Below, in pieces: positions 17,010 to 26,615 of a DNA stretch of 64,000 nt (position 1 is the first letter of the stretch; the number at the start of each line of letters is the position of its first letter). Location: contig NZ_QEPZ01000003.1 in assembly GCF_003253005.1 (NCBI RefSeq), positions 62,001-126,000 of the forward strand. The letters run 5' to 3'. Made by a program: the position numbers and the translations under genes. The notes under the pieces are model-generated. The model was not told the DNA's origin and made no database searches. It saw only the letters and a program-made list of their open reading frames with translations. This DNA comes from Haemophilus parainfluenzae (GTDB taxonomy: Bacteria > Pseudomonadota > Gammaproteobacteria > Enterobacterales > Pasteurellaceae).

Positions 17010-18566
17010 TTATAGAGATTCAATATGAGAAAATACTTCTTCTATTTTTTGAACAATGCGTTTTTGTTCACTTAATGGAGGGAGAGGAATGAACAAGCAA
17101 CCTAAAGAAACACTATTGACGTTAGGTTGCCCAGTCCCCATAGAATAGGATCTTAATTGCTCCCAATAAAATGGGCTATTAAGATAGTAACTTATATATT
17201 TTTCATATACATGTGAAAGTAAAACGATTCTAATGAGATAAGATGCAAACACAGATTGTTCTTGGATATTATTAATTAAAAAAGATTTTCCTATTGTGCC
17301 ACCTGTTCTTGCTATAACAATGTTACCTTTCTTAAGAGTATAGTTTTCAGCTTCTTTCTCTGATAAAGAACAAAATGGAACATCATTCCAACTTACTTTA
17401 TTATTTTGTATATCAGTTATTCTTAATAATTTATGTGTACCTTTCGAACTAGCAGATGCCGTATATCCATAATGAATATTAGAACAAATTTCTGATAACC
17501 TCATCCAACACCAACTCTCAGGAATCTCAAAAGGTAATTCATCTGCAATACAACGTTCTACGCCATTAATGATCTCGTAAGGCAAACCATCCCGAACCAC
17601 AATTCCTGATTTTACTTTCGGCTTTTTAATTTTCTTCTCGGAAATCAACCGCTCTTTTTCAGCTTGAATACGTTTTATCAATTCACTTGCGGGTTCATCA
17701 TTCGGATCCTGCGCGACTAACTGACCTTGAATTGCCGCTTGCAAAATTGATTTCTTCAACTGATCAGGGAATTGCTGATTTAAAGTAGTCAGTTTTTGCT
17801 CTTTCTTATCGTATTCTTCAATAAAAGGTAACAGTTCCTCAATCTTAGCTACGATGCGTTTTTGTTCGTTTAGTGGGGGAAGAGGAATTAAATAATCTCT
17901 TAAAAAAGATAATGAAACAAAAGATTGAACACCTCCTGATGACTTTTTCCTCATATCACCTTGCAATTTCAAAAGCATGTAATAAACATATTCCATACTT
18001 ATATCTGATATATATTTTTTAAATAACCCAATATTTTTAATGCTAAAATTAGAATTTTCTTTAATCAAAACTGGATTACCAATGCTCCCTATCATAGCAA
18101 ATAAAATATCACCCACATTAACTCCTGAGCGTAGAGATATTTGTTTATGATCTTCTTCTGAAATATATTTAATGTTAGAAAAATCTAATTTCCCATTATT
18201 TAAGTTTTTGCTCGTTACTAACGGTATACCTGACACTACATATTTAGGTGTATCATGAGTTCCGTCTCTTACATCTAAATAATCATTTAACCTCACCCAA
18301 CACCAACTCTCAGGGATCTCAAAAGGTAATTCATCTGTAATACAGCGTTCTACACCATTAACGATCTCGTAAGATAAACCATCCCGAACCACAATTTCTG
18401 ATTTTACTTTCGGCTTTTTAATTTTCTTCTCGGAAATCAACCGCTCTTTTTCAGATTGAATACATTTTATTAATTCACTTGCAGGCTCATCATTTGGATC
18501 TTGGGGAACCAATTTTCCTTGAATGGCTAATTGTAAAATGGCGTTTTTTAACTGCTGTGCTTTCAT
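17010..18566 (-). CDS. hsdS: Type I restriction-modification specificity subunit HsdS
   Basis: HsdS recognises the bipartite DNA target for the HsdM/HsdR complex. The 518-residue protein has two target-recognition domains (about 100-215 and 365-480), each followed by a conserved helical stretch with PLPPLNEQKRIVAKIEE or PLPPLSEQKRIVQKIEE. A roughly 88-residue block (QLK.AILQ.AIQG ... PESWCW) occurs twice, before each recognition domain, and is nearly identical in DNA (two 264-bp repeats). Two different recognition domains imply an asymmetric bipartite target. Organisation resembles the type IB (EcoAI/EcoEI) group. It is the last gene of hsdRMS, 19 nt after hsdM. Confidence 0.95.
   Translation of the reverse strand: MKAQQLKNAILQLAIQGKLVPQDPNDEPASELIKCIQSEKERLISEKKIKKPKVKSEIVVRDGLSYEIVNGVERCITDELPFEIPESWCWVRLNDYLDVRDGTHDTPKYVVSGIPLVTSKNLNNGKLDFSNIKYISEEDHKQISLRSGVNVGDILFAMIGSIGNPVLIKENSNFSIKNIGLFKKYISDISMEYVYYMLLKLQGDMRKKSSGGVQSFVSLSFLRDYLIPLPPLNEQKRIVAKIEELLPFIEEYDKKEQKLTTLNQQFPDQLKKSILQAAIQGQLVAQDPNDEPASELIKRIQAEKERLISEKKIKKPKVKSGIVVRDGLPYEIINGVERCIADELPFEIPESWCWMRLSEICSNIHYGYTASASSKGTHKLLRITDIQNNKVSWNDVPFCSLSEKEAENYTLKKGNIVIARTGGTIGKSFLINNIQEQSVFASYLIRIVLLSHVYEKYISYYLNSPFYWEQLRSYSMGTGQPNVNSVSLGCLFIPLPPLSEQKRIVQKIEEVFSHIESL
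17499..17762 (-). repeat. hsdS internal direct repeat, distal copy
   Basis: This 264-bp copy encodes the conserved block before the second recognition domain. It is the same orientation and length as the proximal copy, and long runs are base-for-base identical, especially over the KKIKKPKVKS segment. Confidence 0.85.
18291..18554 (-). repeat. hsdS internal direct repeat, proximal copy
   Basis: This 264-bp copy encodes the block before the first recognition domain. Recombination with the distal copy would delete one recognition domain in frame, since the copies are 792 bp (264 codons) apart. Confidence 0.85.
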
Positions 18567-18585
18567 ATTGATTCTTCTGCTCGAT

Positions 18586-20055
18586 TTATAACTTGATTCC
18601 TAAAATCCCTGTAATGTTAGCCAAAATGCGATCAATATCAGCATTTAAAGCTGTACGCTTTTGCTGATAATTTGCAATAAGTTCATCAGGCGGCAAAATC
18701 TCTTCTTCCTCATGAGGAAAGCCACATAAATCCAAGTTATATTGTCGTTCGATAATTTCTTGAGCCGTATAGCAACGTGCCTTATCAAAACCTTCAACTT
18801 CAATAGCTTGACGGTTATGCCACCAATCAATGACTTCATTAAAATGCTCTAACTTCATTGGTTTCGTTTTTGAGAAATTTTTGTAACCTTCAGGCATATC
18901 AAGGCGATAAAACCACGTTTCTTTGGTTGGTTGCGTGTTATCGAAAAATAAAATATTGGTCGTAATCGAGGTGTAAGGTGCAAAGACACTATGTGGCAAG
19001 CGAATAATAGTGTGTAAATTCATCGTTTCGATTAACTTTTTCTTGATTGCCACTTTGGCATTGTCTGCACCAAATAAGAAACCATCTGGTAACACAATTG
19101 CTACTCGCCCATTTTTCTTTAAGCGATACATGATTACTGACATAAATAAATCGGCAGTTTCACTGCTTCTTAATTCAATAGGAAAGTTTGTCTTGATTTG
19201 CTCAATTTCGGAGCCACCATAAGGAGGATTCATTAAAATGACATCAAACTTATCGTTTTCTGTATAATCTTTAACGTTTTTTTCAAGGGCGTTATCATGA
19301 TGCACATTTGGTGTATCAATATCATGCAATAAGAGATTAGTAATACAAAGCAGATGTGGTAAGGCTTTTTTCTCAATACCATACACGGCATTATTAAACA
19401 AAGTGCGGTCATTTACTGATTGAATTTGTGGCTCTAATACTTTTAAAGCTGAGGTTAAAAATCCCCCAGTCCCGCATGCGAAATCGGCAATACGCTCGCC
19501 TAATTTTGGCGAAATCATTTTGACCATAAAGTCAGTCACTGCTCGCGGGGTATAAAACTCCCCTGCATTGCCCGCGCTTTGCAAACTTTTTAGGATATTT
19601 TCATAAATATCCCCAAAAGCATGGCGTTCTTGGTATTGCTCGAAGTTGATTTCATCAATGATATTAATCACTTGACGTAATAATACGCCATTTTTCATAT
19701 AGTTGTTATTATCTTCAAAAGCAGCACGGACAATACGTTGGTTCATTGGTGTTTGTGGGGAAACAGGAAGATTTTTCAGCACAGGAAAAAGATCATTGTT
19801 GACGAAGTTCAATAACGCTTCGCCTGTCATTGCTTTGCCATCTTTATTATCTTTCGCCCAATTCTCCCAGCTCAATCTATCTGGAAGGATAGATTGATAC
19901 CCATCATTAAGTAATTTCCATTCCTGCTCTTTGGCATCATAAATTTTTAAAAAGAGAATCCAAACAATTTGTTCAATACGTTGTGCGTCACCATTAATAC
20001 CTGCATCATTACGCATAACATCTTGCAAGCGTTTTACGAGATTATTTAAACTCAT
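18586..20055 (-). CDS. hsdM: Type I DNA methyltransferase subunit HsdM
   Basis: HsdM methylates adenine N6 in the site chosen by HsdS. The 489-residue protein starts with the HsdM N-terminal helical domain (RLQDVMRNDAGINGDAQRIEQIVWILFLK). The AdoMet motif I FACGTGGFL and the catalytic motif IV NPPYGG follow, along with the conserved NAGEFYTPRAVTDFMV. The catalytic motifs are intact. It carries an uptake sequence at 19401-19409, so the island has probably been in an uptake-competent Pasteurellaceae lineage for some time. It sits between hsdR (19 nt upstream) and hsdS in one operon. Confidence 0.96.
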   Translation of the reverse strand: MSLNNLVKRLQDVMRNDAGINGDAQRIEQIVWILFLKIYDAKEQEWKLLNDGYQSILPDRLSWENWAKDNKDGKAMTGEALLNFVNNDLFPVLKNLPVSPQTPMNQRIVRAAFEDNNNYMKNGVLLRQVINIIDEINFEQYQERHAFGDIYENILKSLQSAGNAGEFYTPRAVTDFMVKMISPKLGERIADFACGTGGFLTSALKVLEPQIQSVNDRTLFNNAVYGIEKKALPHLLCITNLLLHDIDTPNVHHDNALEKNVKDYTENDKFDVILMNPPYGGSEIEQIKTNFPIELRSSETADLFMSVIMYRLKKNGRVAIVLPDGFLFGADNAKVAIKKKLIETMNLHTIIRLPHSVFAPYTSITTNILFFDNTQPTKETWFYRLDMPEGYKNFSKTKPMKLEHFNEVIDWWHNRQAIEVEGFDKARCYTAQEIIERQYNLDLCGFPHEEEEILPPDELIANYQQKRTALNADIDRILANITGILGIKL

Positions 20056-20074
20056 GTTGTTCCTTAGTGATTAA

Positions 20075-22447
20075 TTATTCTGAGTAAATGATTTTTTCTA
20101 GGCCTTTAACCGCTTTCTGATAGAGTGCTTTGCCGCCGAAACTATTTATAATAGAAACCAAACCGCCGAATGGACTAAATTTAGGTGTTTGAAGAAGCTC
20201 AGCTTTGCTTAAATCCTGTGAGCCTGATTTCACATATTCATCAAGTAATAAACCTAAAACCTCTTGGTTTTCACTTGAGTATTGAGATAAATAGCCACTC
20301 TGTTTAACTTTGTCTGCCCGTTCTGTTTTAGTTAATGGTTTTTTACCATAACTAACTGCTCTTAACACATCAAAAGTATCAACATCAACACCAATATTGC
20401 CCTTTCTCCGTAAAGCATTTATCCATTCATCATGAGTATAAAATTTTGTGAAAACATCACCACTTTCTAGCCAGTTTGAATGGAACTGTTCGTAATTGGT
20501 AAAATCTTTCTTGATTTCACGTTGAGAGAATTCTGCAATATCTTCTAGAACAAGTTTTCCCTGTTCATTTAGGTATTGCACTTTTTCATCTAAGATCGTG
20601 AGATTCAGCGTCCCTGCTTTAACAACTACAGTTGGTTTGTAAACAGGAGGTGGTTCCTCTACTTTATCATCGGAAGGTTGTTTCGGGTTTCTTGGATTTA
20701 TATCATCCTCTGGTATATCAACGATTGGCGCGTTTTCTGGGATATCAAGAATAACCACTGGCTCACCATCGAAAGCAGGATCTGCAAAGAGACGGGTGAC
20801 ACCACGAAAATCAAGAATTGTGAAAAACTCCTTACCAGCATCGACACGCAAGCGTGTACCGCGCCCAATAATTTGTTTAAATTCAGTCATTGAATTGATG
20901 TTCGCATCAAGCACTACCAATTTGCAAGTTTTACTATCCACGCCTGTTGTCATCAGCTTTGATGTTACAGCAATCACGGGGTAATCTTTACTTTCATTAC
21001 TAACATCACAAAACGCTTCAAGATCAGCACTTTTGCCTGATTGATCACCTGTAATTTGGCAAACATATTTTGAATTTTTATGCATCATATCAGCATTGAG
21101 GTGAGAGAGAGCTGCTACCATTCGTTGCGCATGATTGATATTGGCACAGAATACTATAGTTTTACTTAAGCGATCTGTTTTCTTTAAAAATTCAGTAATA
21201 CGTTCTGCGACTAATCGGGTTCTATCGTCTAATATAATGTTGTAGTCAAAATCTTTTACCGTGTAAATACGATCTTCGATTTCATGCCCTTCTTTATCCT
21301 TCAATCCTTTAGTTGGTCGCCAACCTTTCAAATCACAATCCAAATCGACACGAATTACACGGTAAGGTGCAAGAAAACCGTCTTCAATACCTTGTTTTAA
21401 ACTGTAAGTATAAATCGGCTCACCAAAATAGCTGATATTACTTGCATCTGCCGTTTCTTTTGGTGTTGCCGTCATACCAATATGGGTTGCAGAGGAAAAA
21501 TATTCTAAAATTGAGCGCCAGTTTGAATCCTCTTTAGCACTCCCTCTATGACACTCATCAATGATAATTAGATCGAAAAAAGAGGGTTTAAACTGTTTAA
21601 AAAGAGAATTATCAGCTGAACCATCAAGTTGTTGATAAAGAGCTAGATAGACTTCAAATGCGCTATCTAGAGTCTTATTACTCACTTTTACCATTGTTTC
21701 TTTAAATGGCTTAAAATCTTGCGTCATTGGTTGATCAACAAGTACATTTCTATCTGCAAGAAATAAAATTTTCTTCTTCGTTCCACTGGCTTTTAAACGA
21801 TGGATAATTTGAAAGGCTGTGTACGTCTTACCTGTACCGGTTGCCATAACGAGAAGAATGCGTTGTTGTCCTTTAGCTACAGCCTCTATAGTACGATTAA
21901 TTGCAACTTCTTGATAATATCGAGGTTCTTTAAAGTTATCACTTACACTCGTATAGTACGGTTGTTGAATAATTTTGAGCTCTTCGGCTGTATATTGCTT
22001 GGCCCAACGAGCCTCTAGTTCTTGAGGAGTAGGAAATTGGCTCATCGGCAAAGTACGCTGTGCTCCTGTTAAAAAATCGTGTTCAACAAATTCATCGCCA
22101 TTTGAGCTATAAGCAAAGGGGGTGTTTAGTAAAAGCGCATAATCCATAGCCTGTTGTAATCCATCACGAGGTGTATGTTTATTGTCTTTGGCTTCAACTA
22201 CTGCAATTTTTTGGTTGGCTGATTGGTAAAGTAAATAATCTACTCGTTTAGCTTGTTTTCTAGACGCTTTTTTGGTTTTAGGGTCAACGACCATTTGCCC
22301 ATCAGTAAATTCTTTATCCGCTTTAAATGAGTGCTCTTCTCGAATCTGACGCTCATTCCAACCTGCATTACGAATAGCAGGAGTAATAAACTTGGAACGA
22401 ATATCCGCCTCTGACATTTGTAATTTTTCTGCTTTACTAAACGACAT
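20075..22447 (-). CDS. hsdR: Type I restriction endonuclease subunit HsdR
   Basis: HsdR is the ATP-driven translocase and nuclease of the complex. The 790-residue length suits the type IB (EcoAI/EcoEI) group and is shorter than the IA and IC enzymes. The N-terminal PD-(D/E)xK nuclease shows D70 and E85-A-K87. The helicase has GTGKT at 204-208, DECHRGS (motif II), TATPKE (motif III) and GRGTRLR (motif VI), followed by a C-terminal assembly domain. All catalytic motifs look intact and there is no frame break, so restriction should be active. The ribosome site AGAAAGG precedes the start. It heads the operon; rlmD lies 132 bp upstream and also reads leftward. Confidence 0.95.
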   Translation of the reverse strand: MSFSKAEKLQMSEADIRSKFITPAIRNAGWNERQIREEHSFKADKEFTDGQMVVDPKTKKASRKQAKRVDYLLYQSANQKIAVVEAKDNKHTPRDGLQQAMDYALLLNTPFAYSSNGDEFVEHDFLTGAQRTLPMSQFPTPQELEARWAKQYTAEELKIIQQPYYTSVSDNFKEPRYYQEVAINRTIEAVAKGQQRILLVMATGTGKTYTAFQIIHRLKASGTKKKILFLADRNVLVDQPMTQDFKPFKETMVKVSNKTLDSAFEVYLALYQQLDGSADNSLFKQFKPSFFDLIIIDECHRGSAKEDSNWRSILEYFSSATHIGMTATPKETADASNISYFGEPIYTYSLKQGIEDGFLAPYRVIRVDLDCDLKGWRPTKGLKDKEGHEIEDRIYTVKDFDYNIILDDRTRLVAERITEFLKKTDRLSKTIVFCANINHAQRMVAALSHLNADMMHKNSKYVCQITGDQSGKSADLEAFCDVSNESKDYPVIAVTSKLMTTGVDSKTCKLVVLDANINSMTEFKQIIGRGTRLRVDAGKEFFTILDFRGVTRLFADPAFDGEPVVILDIPENAPIVDIPEDDINPRNPKQPSDDKVEEPPPVYKPTVVVKAGTLNLTILDEKVQYLNEQGKLVLEDIAEFSQREIKKDFTNYEQFHSNWLESGDVFTKFYTHDEWINALRRKGNIGVDVDTFDVLRAVSYGKKPLTKTERADKVKQSGYLSQYSSENQEVLGLLLDEYVKSGSQDLSKAELLQTPKFSPFGGLVSIINSFGGKALYQKAVKGLEKIIYSE

Positions 22448-22579
22448 AAACCTAGAACCTTTCTATAAGTTGTTGTAATTAGAATTATGCCTGAAAAGAA
22501 TAAACAATAAAATAAAAGGTTGATAATTTAATCACTTCCCAATGTAATAATATTGTAAGGAACTATTAGCGAGCTGATA

Positions 22580-23890
22580 TTATTTTTCAAATAATGTCAC
22601 CGACTCCAAATGGCTGGTATGCGGGAACATATCAATCATGGCCGTTTTGATGATGCGATAACCGAAAGAGCGAAGAATTTCAGCATCTCGTACTAAGGTT
22701 GCAGGGTTGCAAGATACATAAAGAATGCTTTCTGCACCTAGCTCACACAACGCATTCAATGCAAAAGCGGCGCCACTGCGAGGCGGGTCGAGAAGAATTT
22801 TATTGAAATGTTGTTTTGCCCAAGGCTGTTCTGAAAAACTCTGGTCTAAATCAGCTTGATAAAATTCAACATTATCGATGTGATTAAACTGTGCATTCAA
22901 TTGGGCTTTTTTCACCATATCAAAAACACCTTCAATTCCAACCGCACTTTTCACACATCTAGCTAAAGGCAACGTGAAATTGCCCATACCACAGAATAAA
23001 TCTAAAACGTGATCGTCCTGATTCAAATCAAGCCAATCTAAAGCCGTCTCAATCATTTGCTGATTTAAGTGGGTATTCACTTGAATAAAATCGCGGATAT
23101 CAAAAGATAAACGAATATCGCCTAACATATAATAAGGCATTTCGCCATGCACAAGTTGGATACCTTGATCATCTTGCAGGAACAAATTGACGGCATTTAC
23201 ACGAGCAAACTCAAGCAACAAAGTGCGGTCAGTTTCGGCTAGATTTCCTTTATAGCGTAACAACATAGCGACGCCATTATCCGATGAAACCAATTCAATA
23301 TGCCCTAATTGTTTCGGGGTTGAATATTGCGCCCAAAGTGCGGTCAATTTGGGGATAAGATCATTGATTACTTGCTCTGCGACTAAGCATTGCTGAATGC
23401 TGACTAACTGATTGGAGTTTTTCTGACGAAATCCCATCTCAACGGTTTTGTTTTTCACATTCCACAGTAAACTTAATCGTACTCGACGACGATAAGTCCA
23501 TTGTTCGCCAAAAATCATGGGCATTGATTGAATGGGCTCAGCTTGCAGTTTACTTAAACGAGAAAAAAGGGCTTTCTCTTTCGCTTTACGTTGCATTTCC
23601 ACCGGAATATGCTGGCCTTGGCATCCACCACAACGCTCATAATAATGACATTGTGGCTCAACACGCTGATTACTCTCTTGTAGCCATTTTTGTGCAGTCG
23701 CTAATCCATATTGACGTTTTTCATCGGTCACTACTGCCTCCACTTTTTCCGTTGGCAAGGCGTTTTCAATGAACCAGGTTTTACCTTGAATTTTGGCGAC
23801 ACCTAGCCCTTGATAATCTAAATCCTGAATTTCAGCGACGATTCTTTGTGTGATTTTCTGTTTTTTTTGAGGAGCGTAAAGTAAAGCCAT
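22580..23890 (-). CDS. rlmD: 23S rRNA (uracil-1939-C5)-methyltransferase RlmD
   Basis: RlmD (RumA) methylates U1939 of 23S rRNA. The 436-residue protein has an N-terminal TRAM domain. Its iron-sulfur cluster cysteines are C81, C87 and C90 (CHYYERCGGC) plus a fourth near SIQQCLVAE. The AdoMet fold contains LDLFCGMGNFTLPLA, and LDPPRSGA precedes the catalytic cysteine in YVSCNPATL. All key residues are present. In E. coli and H. influenzae this gene is next to relA; here the hsd island separates them. The gene ends with no clear terminator before hsdR. Confidence 0.96.
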   Translation of the reverse strand: MALLYAPQKKQKITQRIVAEIQDLDYQGLGVAKIQGKTWFIENALPTEKVEAVVTDEKRQYGLATAQKWLQESNQRVEPQCHYYERCGGCQGQHIPVEMQRKAKEKALFSRLSKLQAEPIQSMPMIFGEQWTYRRRVRLSLLWNVKNKTVEMGFRQKNSNQLVSIQQCLVAEQVINDLIPKLTALWAQYSTPKQLGHIELVSSDNGVAMLLRYKGNLAETDRTLLLEFARVNAVNLFLQDDQGIQLVHGEMPYYMLGDIRLSFDIRDFIQVNTHLNQQMIETALDWLDLNQDDHVLDLFCGMGNFTLPLARCVKSAVGIEGVFDMVKKAQLNAQFNHIDNVEFYQADLDQSFSEQPWAKQHFNKILLDPPRSGAAFALNALCELGAESILYVSCNPATLVRDAEILRSFGYRIIKTAMIDMFPHTSHLESVTLFEK

Positions 23891-23926
23891 GATGGTGTTT
23901 TAATCTATTTGTATCAAAGAAAGGGA

Positions 23927-24631
23927 TTATTTTAAATAAAGTACGTTTTGCGTAAATAATTCTCGACTTTTCAGTGGCTTATCGCCTAAATAAGGTTTAA
24001 GTGCGATGCGAGTGAAACGTTTTGCCGCTTGTAAGACCGCCTCATCGGTGAATTCCAAACGGTCAAAGGCGAGTAAATCTCGACCATAAAAGGTCAAGTT
24101 ATCTTTCACCAACGAAGCGATAAAACCCTTTTCCGCGCGGTATTGGTAAGTCATTGATTCATCCACTGGCAAACCTGATCCGGCACAATGCAGAAAATCA
24201 ATGCCATAACCTAAAATTTTAAGTAGATGAAATTCAAATAGACGTAATGTAGGCTCAACCTGTGGTTGAGTGGCTAAGCCTGTTAAGCATTGCAGATAAT
24301 GCTGAAAAAGTTGTGGATTGGCAGTTTCTAGCTCGATCACTCGAATAATCAGCTCATTTACATAAAATCCGCTGTATAGAGCCGTCTGTTGTAAAGGTAA
24401 TGTAATCGCAGCCGGTTCAGCTTTAGTGAGTGTTTTTAATGCGCCTTTCCCTGACCAACGCAGAAGTAATGGGGTAAAAGGCTGTAAGACAGATTTCCAC
24501 GCAGAACGCTTCGCGCGTGCACCTTTTGCAATAACCGTTAAACGGCCTGTTTCTTCAGTGAATAAATCCACCAAAAGGCTGGTTTCACTATAAGGACGAC
24601 GATGCAATACAAAGCCTCGTTGGAGATCCAT
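23927..24631 (-). CDS. recO: DNA repair protein RecO
   Basis: RecO loads RecA onto SSB-coated single-stranded DNA with RecR and RecF. The 234-residue protein has the N-terminal OB-fold segment ([35 protein letters not shown]) and a helical C-terminal domain with NELI and the [15 protein letters not shown] motif, all typical. Length matches gamma-proteobacterial RecO. It lies between the lipoprotein gene (7 nt upstream) and rlmD (36 nt downstream) on the same strand, so the three are probably one transcript. Confidence 0.94.
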   Translation of the reverse strand: MDLQRGFVLHRRPYSETSLLVDLFTEETGRLTVIAKGARAKRSAWKSVLQPFTPLLLRWSGKGALKTLTKAEPAAITLPLQQTALYSGFYVNELIIRVIELETANPQLFQHYLQCLTGLATQPQVEPTLRLFEFHLLKILGYGIDFLHCAGSGLPVDESMTYQYRAEKGFIASLVKDNLTFYGRDLLAFDRLEFTDEAVLQAAKRFTRIALKPYLGDKPLKSRELFTQNVLYLK

Positions 24632-24638
24632 ATAAGAA

Positions 24639-25046
24639 TTATTTTCCTGATTTTAATTCACTTGATTGTTTAACACAGCGTTCTGCGAGCACTTCACCTA
24701 CGCTAGTTTGTAATCGACTAAAGTCATCACGCTCCTGCCAGTACCAACGAATATTGGCATAATTTCTACCACGTTCAGAAATTACTCGCGTCAGTTTTTC
24801 TGTCACATCATTATAGGTTACCGTGACCTGACTAAGTGTTTTTTTACTTTTCTGTTTTTGCTTGGTATGAACCACACTCACTTCTTTATTGTCTTTGCAC
24901 AAATAAACGGTTGTTAAACCCTTTTGGGATTTTTTATCAACGGTTTGCACTTTCATTTTCTGTGGTGTGGCTTTATTTAACTCAACACTCTGCGAGCATG
25001 CGGAAAGCCAAAGTGCGGTCAAAATTACGCCTATTTTTTTTAACAT
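24639..25046 (-). CDS. Small lipoprotein, MliC (lysozyme inhibitor)-like
   Basis: The start is set at ATG 25046, preceded by TAGGA; it opens a clear lipoprotein signal [18 protein letters not shown] with the lipobox cysteine. The mature part (about 118 residues) has [11 protein letters not shown], a central [28 protein letters not shown] and a C-terminal LAERC. That spacing of two cysteines and the aromatic centre resemble membrane-bound C-type lysozyme inhibitors, but similarity is weak by eye. A homologous gene sits between oapA and recO in H. influenzae. If the match is right it protects peptidoglycan in the periplasm. It is otherwise an uncharacterised lipoprotein. Confidence 0.7.
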   Translation of the reverse strand: MLKKIGVILTALWLSACSQSVELNKATPQKMKVQTVDKKSQKGLTTVYLCKDNKEVSVVHTKQKQKSKKTLSQVTVTYNDVTEKLTRVISERGRNYANIRWYWQERDDFSRLQTSVGEVLAERCVKQSSELKSGK

Positions 25047-25120
25047 GAATCCTATTTCCATCAAGGTTTATTTATGATTGCTCACTTTATAAAATGAGCA
25101 AGGATAAACAATCTCAGCTA

Positions 25121-25146
25121 GAAAAATGGGCGATTGCTCGCCCACT
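25121..25146 (-). terminator. Terminator of oapA
   Basis: On the minus strand GTGGGCGA-GCAA-TCGCCCAT is followed by TTTTTC, 6 nt past the oapA stop. Confidence 0.8.
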
Positions 25147-25151
25147 AAAGA

Positions 25152-26540
25152 TTATTTTATATATTGGTATGAACCATCAGCTTGACGAATGAACTTGCCA
25201 CCATTTGATAAACGAAGCTCACTCACTCGACCTTGACTATTCACTGAAACCTGTACTTTGTCACCAGGCTTGAAGCTGCTTAATGCACTACCAGCACCGC
25301 TTGCTTTTGTCATCGCATTCACATCTGAAATATTCAATTTATTATCACGGAATACTTGCATCAGTGAAACACCTTGAGGCACAGTTAATGTTTTTGTTGT
25401 ACCGGTTGAAGCTGTTTGAGCTACTGGTTCTGCAGCTTTCACAGTCTTGTTGGTTGCGGATTTCGCTTCCACAATTTGAACCTTACTGTCTTTAGTAGCA
25501 ACTGGTTTCGCTTCTTGAATTTTGCTTGACTCTTTTTTCACGGTTTGAGTCGGTTGAGCTGTCACTTTTTCAGCTACAGGTTTAGGTTGTTTTTTCTCTT
25601 GAACCACAGGTGTTTGTTCACGACGAGGTTCTGCTTTATGCTCAACTGTTGCGGTATGTTTTTCTACAGCTGGTTGTGCTGTTTTCACTGGCTCTTTAGC
25701 TGCTGTCGGAGCAACAGTTGGTTGAGCTGGAGCTTGTGTTGCAGGTTGTTGAGCAACAGTTTGTTGTGCTGGCTCTGCAGTTTGTGATTTAGCAACCTCT
25801 GCTTTATCACCTACATATTCCATTGCTGGAGGTGTATTTGATTTAGCGTCATTTGCTGATGGTTCTGTTGTTGCAGGAGCCGTAGTATTATTGTTATCTA
25901 ATACTGTAGTTTCAACTGGTTGAGACTGATCCAATGATTGGAATTGAACTGGAATTTCATTACTGTTTTGTTGTTCAAAAGACTCTACCGTATCTGAATT
26001 TGGTTTTAGAGTGAAGAAAATGATCAGTAATACCACTAACCCCAAAATAGCAATAAATAAACGGCGATGTTTTTCTGGTAACATTTGTAGAACCTTCCAT
26101 TTTTCAGGTGATTTCAAACTTGCTGCTGTGGCGGCTGTTGGTGCAACTGTTTCTGCTTGAGTCGTCACTTCTTCCACAATCTCTTCTGCTGGTGAGTTTT
26201 CAAAAATCACTTTTTCTTCCGCTACGTTTTCTACTTGAACATTTTCAACAAACTCTTGAGAGCCTAAAGCATTTGATTGCACTGACTGTTCAGTAGTTTC
26301 ACTTTGGAATGCTTGAGAAGGTGAAAAAGGTTGGCTTGCTGCCGCACCAAAAGTTGGTTCGCGACGAACATGGAATTGTGTATCTGCCTGTTCTTTTTTA
26401 CCAAATAAACCTTTGGCTTTATCAAAAATTGAGCCACTTTGTTTAACTGGTTTTCTTGGTGTCACAGAGTCTGAATGATTAAATCCTAAATCTAATTCAT
26501 TTTGAGATGAATTGTCGTTAGGTTGATTTTTATTATCCAC
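25152..26540 (-). CDS. oapA: Opacity-associated protein OapA
   Basis: OapA affects colony opacity and adherence in H. influenzae and has a LysM/SPOR-like cell-wall-binding end. The 462-residue protein has an acidic cytoplasmic N-terminus and one membrane helix near 161-181 (RRLFIAILGLVVLLIIFF). A long low-complexity linker rich in Pro, Ala, Thr, Gln and Lys follows (about 185-375). The folded C-terminal OapA domain contains LTVPQGVSLMQVFRDNKLNISDVNAM and KPGDKVQVSV. The linker fits spanning the periplasm. The gene is followed by its own terminator, and an uptake sequence lies just before its start. No partner oapB is visible nearby. Confidence 0.9.
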   Translation of the reverse strand: MDNKNQPNDNSSQNELDLGFNHSDSVTPRKPVKQSGSIFDKAKGLFGKKEQADTQFHVRREPTFGAAASQPFSPSQAFQSETTEQSVQSNALGSQEFVENVQVENVAEEKVIFENSPAEEIVEEVTTQAETVAPTAATAASLKSPEKWKVLQMLPEKHRRLFIAILGLVVLLIIFFTLKPNSDTVESFEQQNSNEIPVQFQSLDQSQPVETTVLDNNNTTAPATTEPSANDAKSNTPPAMEYVGDKAEVAKSQTAEPAQQTVAQQPATQAPAQPTVAPTAAKEPVKTAQPAVEKHTATVEHKAEPRREQTPVVQEKKQPKPVAEKVTAQPTQTVKKESSKIQEAKPVATKDSKVQIVEAKSATNKTVKAAEPVAQTASTGTTKTLTVPQGVSLMQVFRDNKLNISDVNAMTKASGAGSALSSFKPGDKVQVSVNSQGRVSELRLSNGGKFIRQADGSYQYIK

Positions 26541-26615
26541 GGGATTACCTCGATTTGCTAAACTAAAGATCGCACAAAAAGTGCGGTGAAAAATTGAATC
26601 GTATTTTATCGGATC

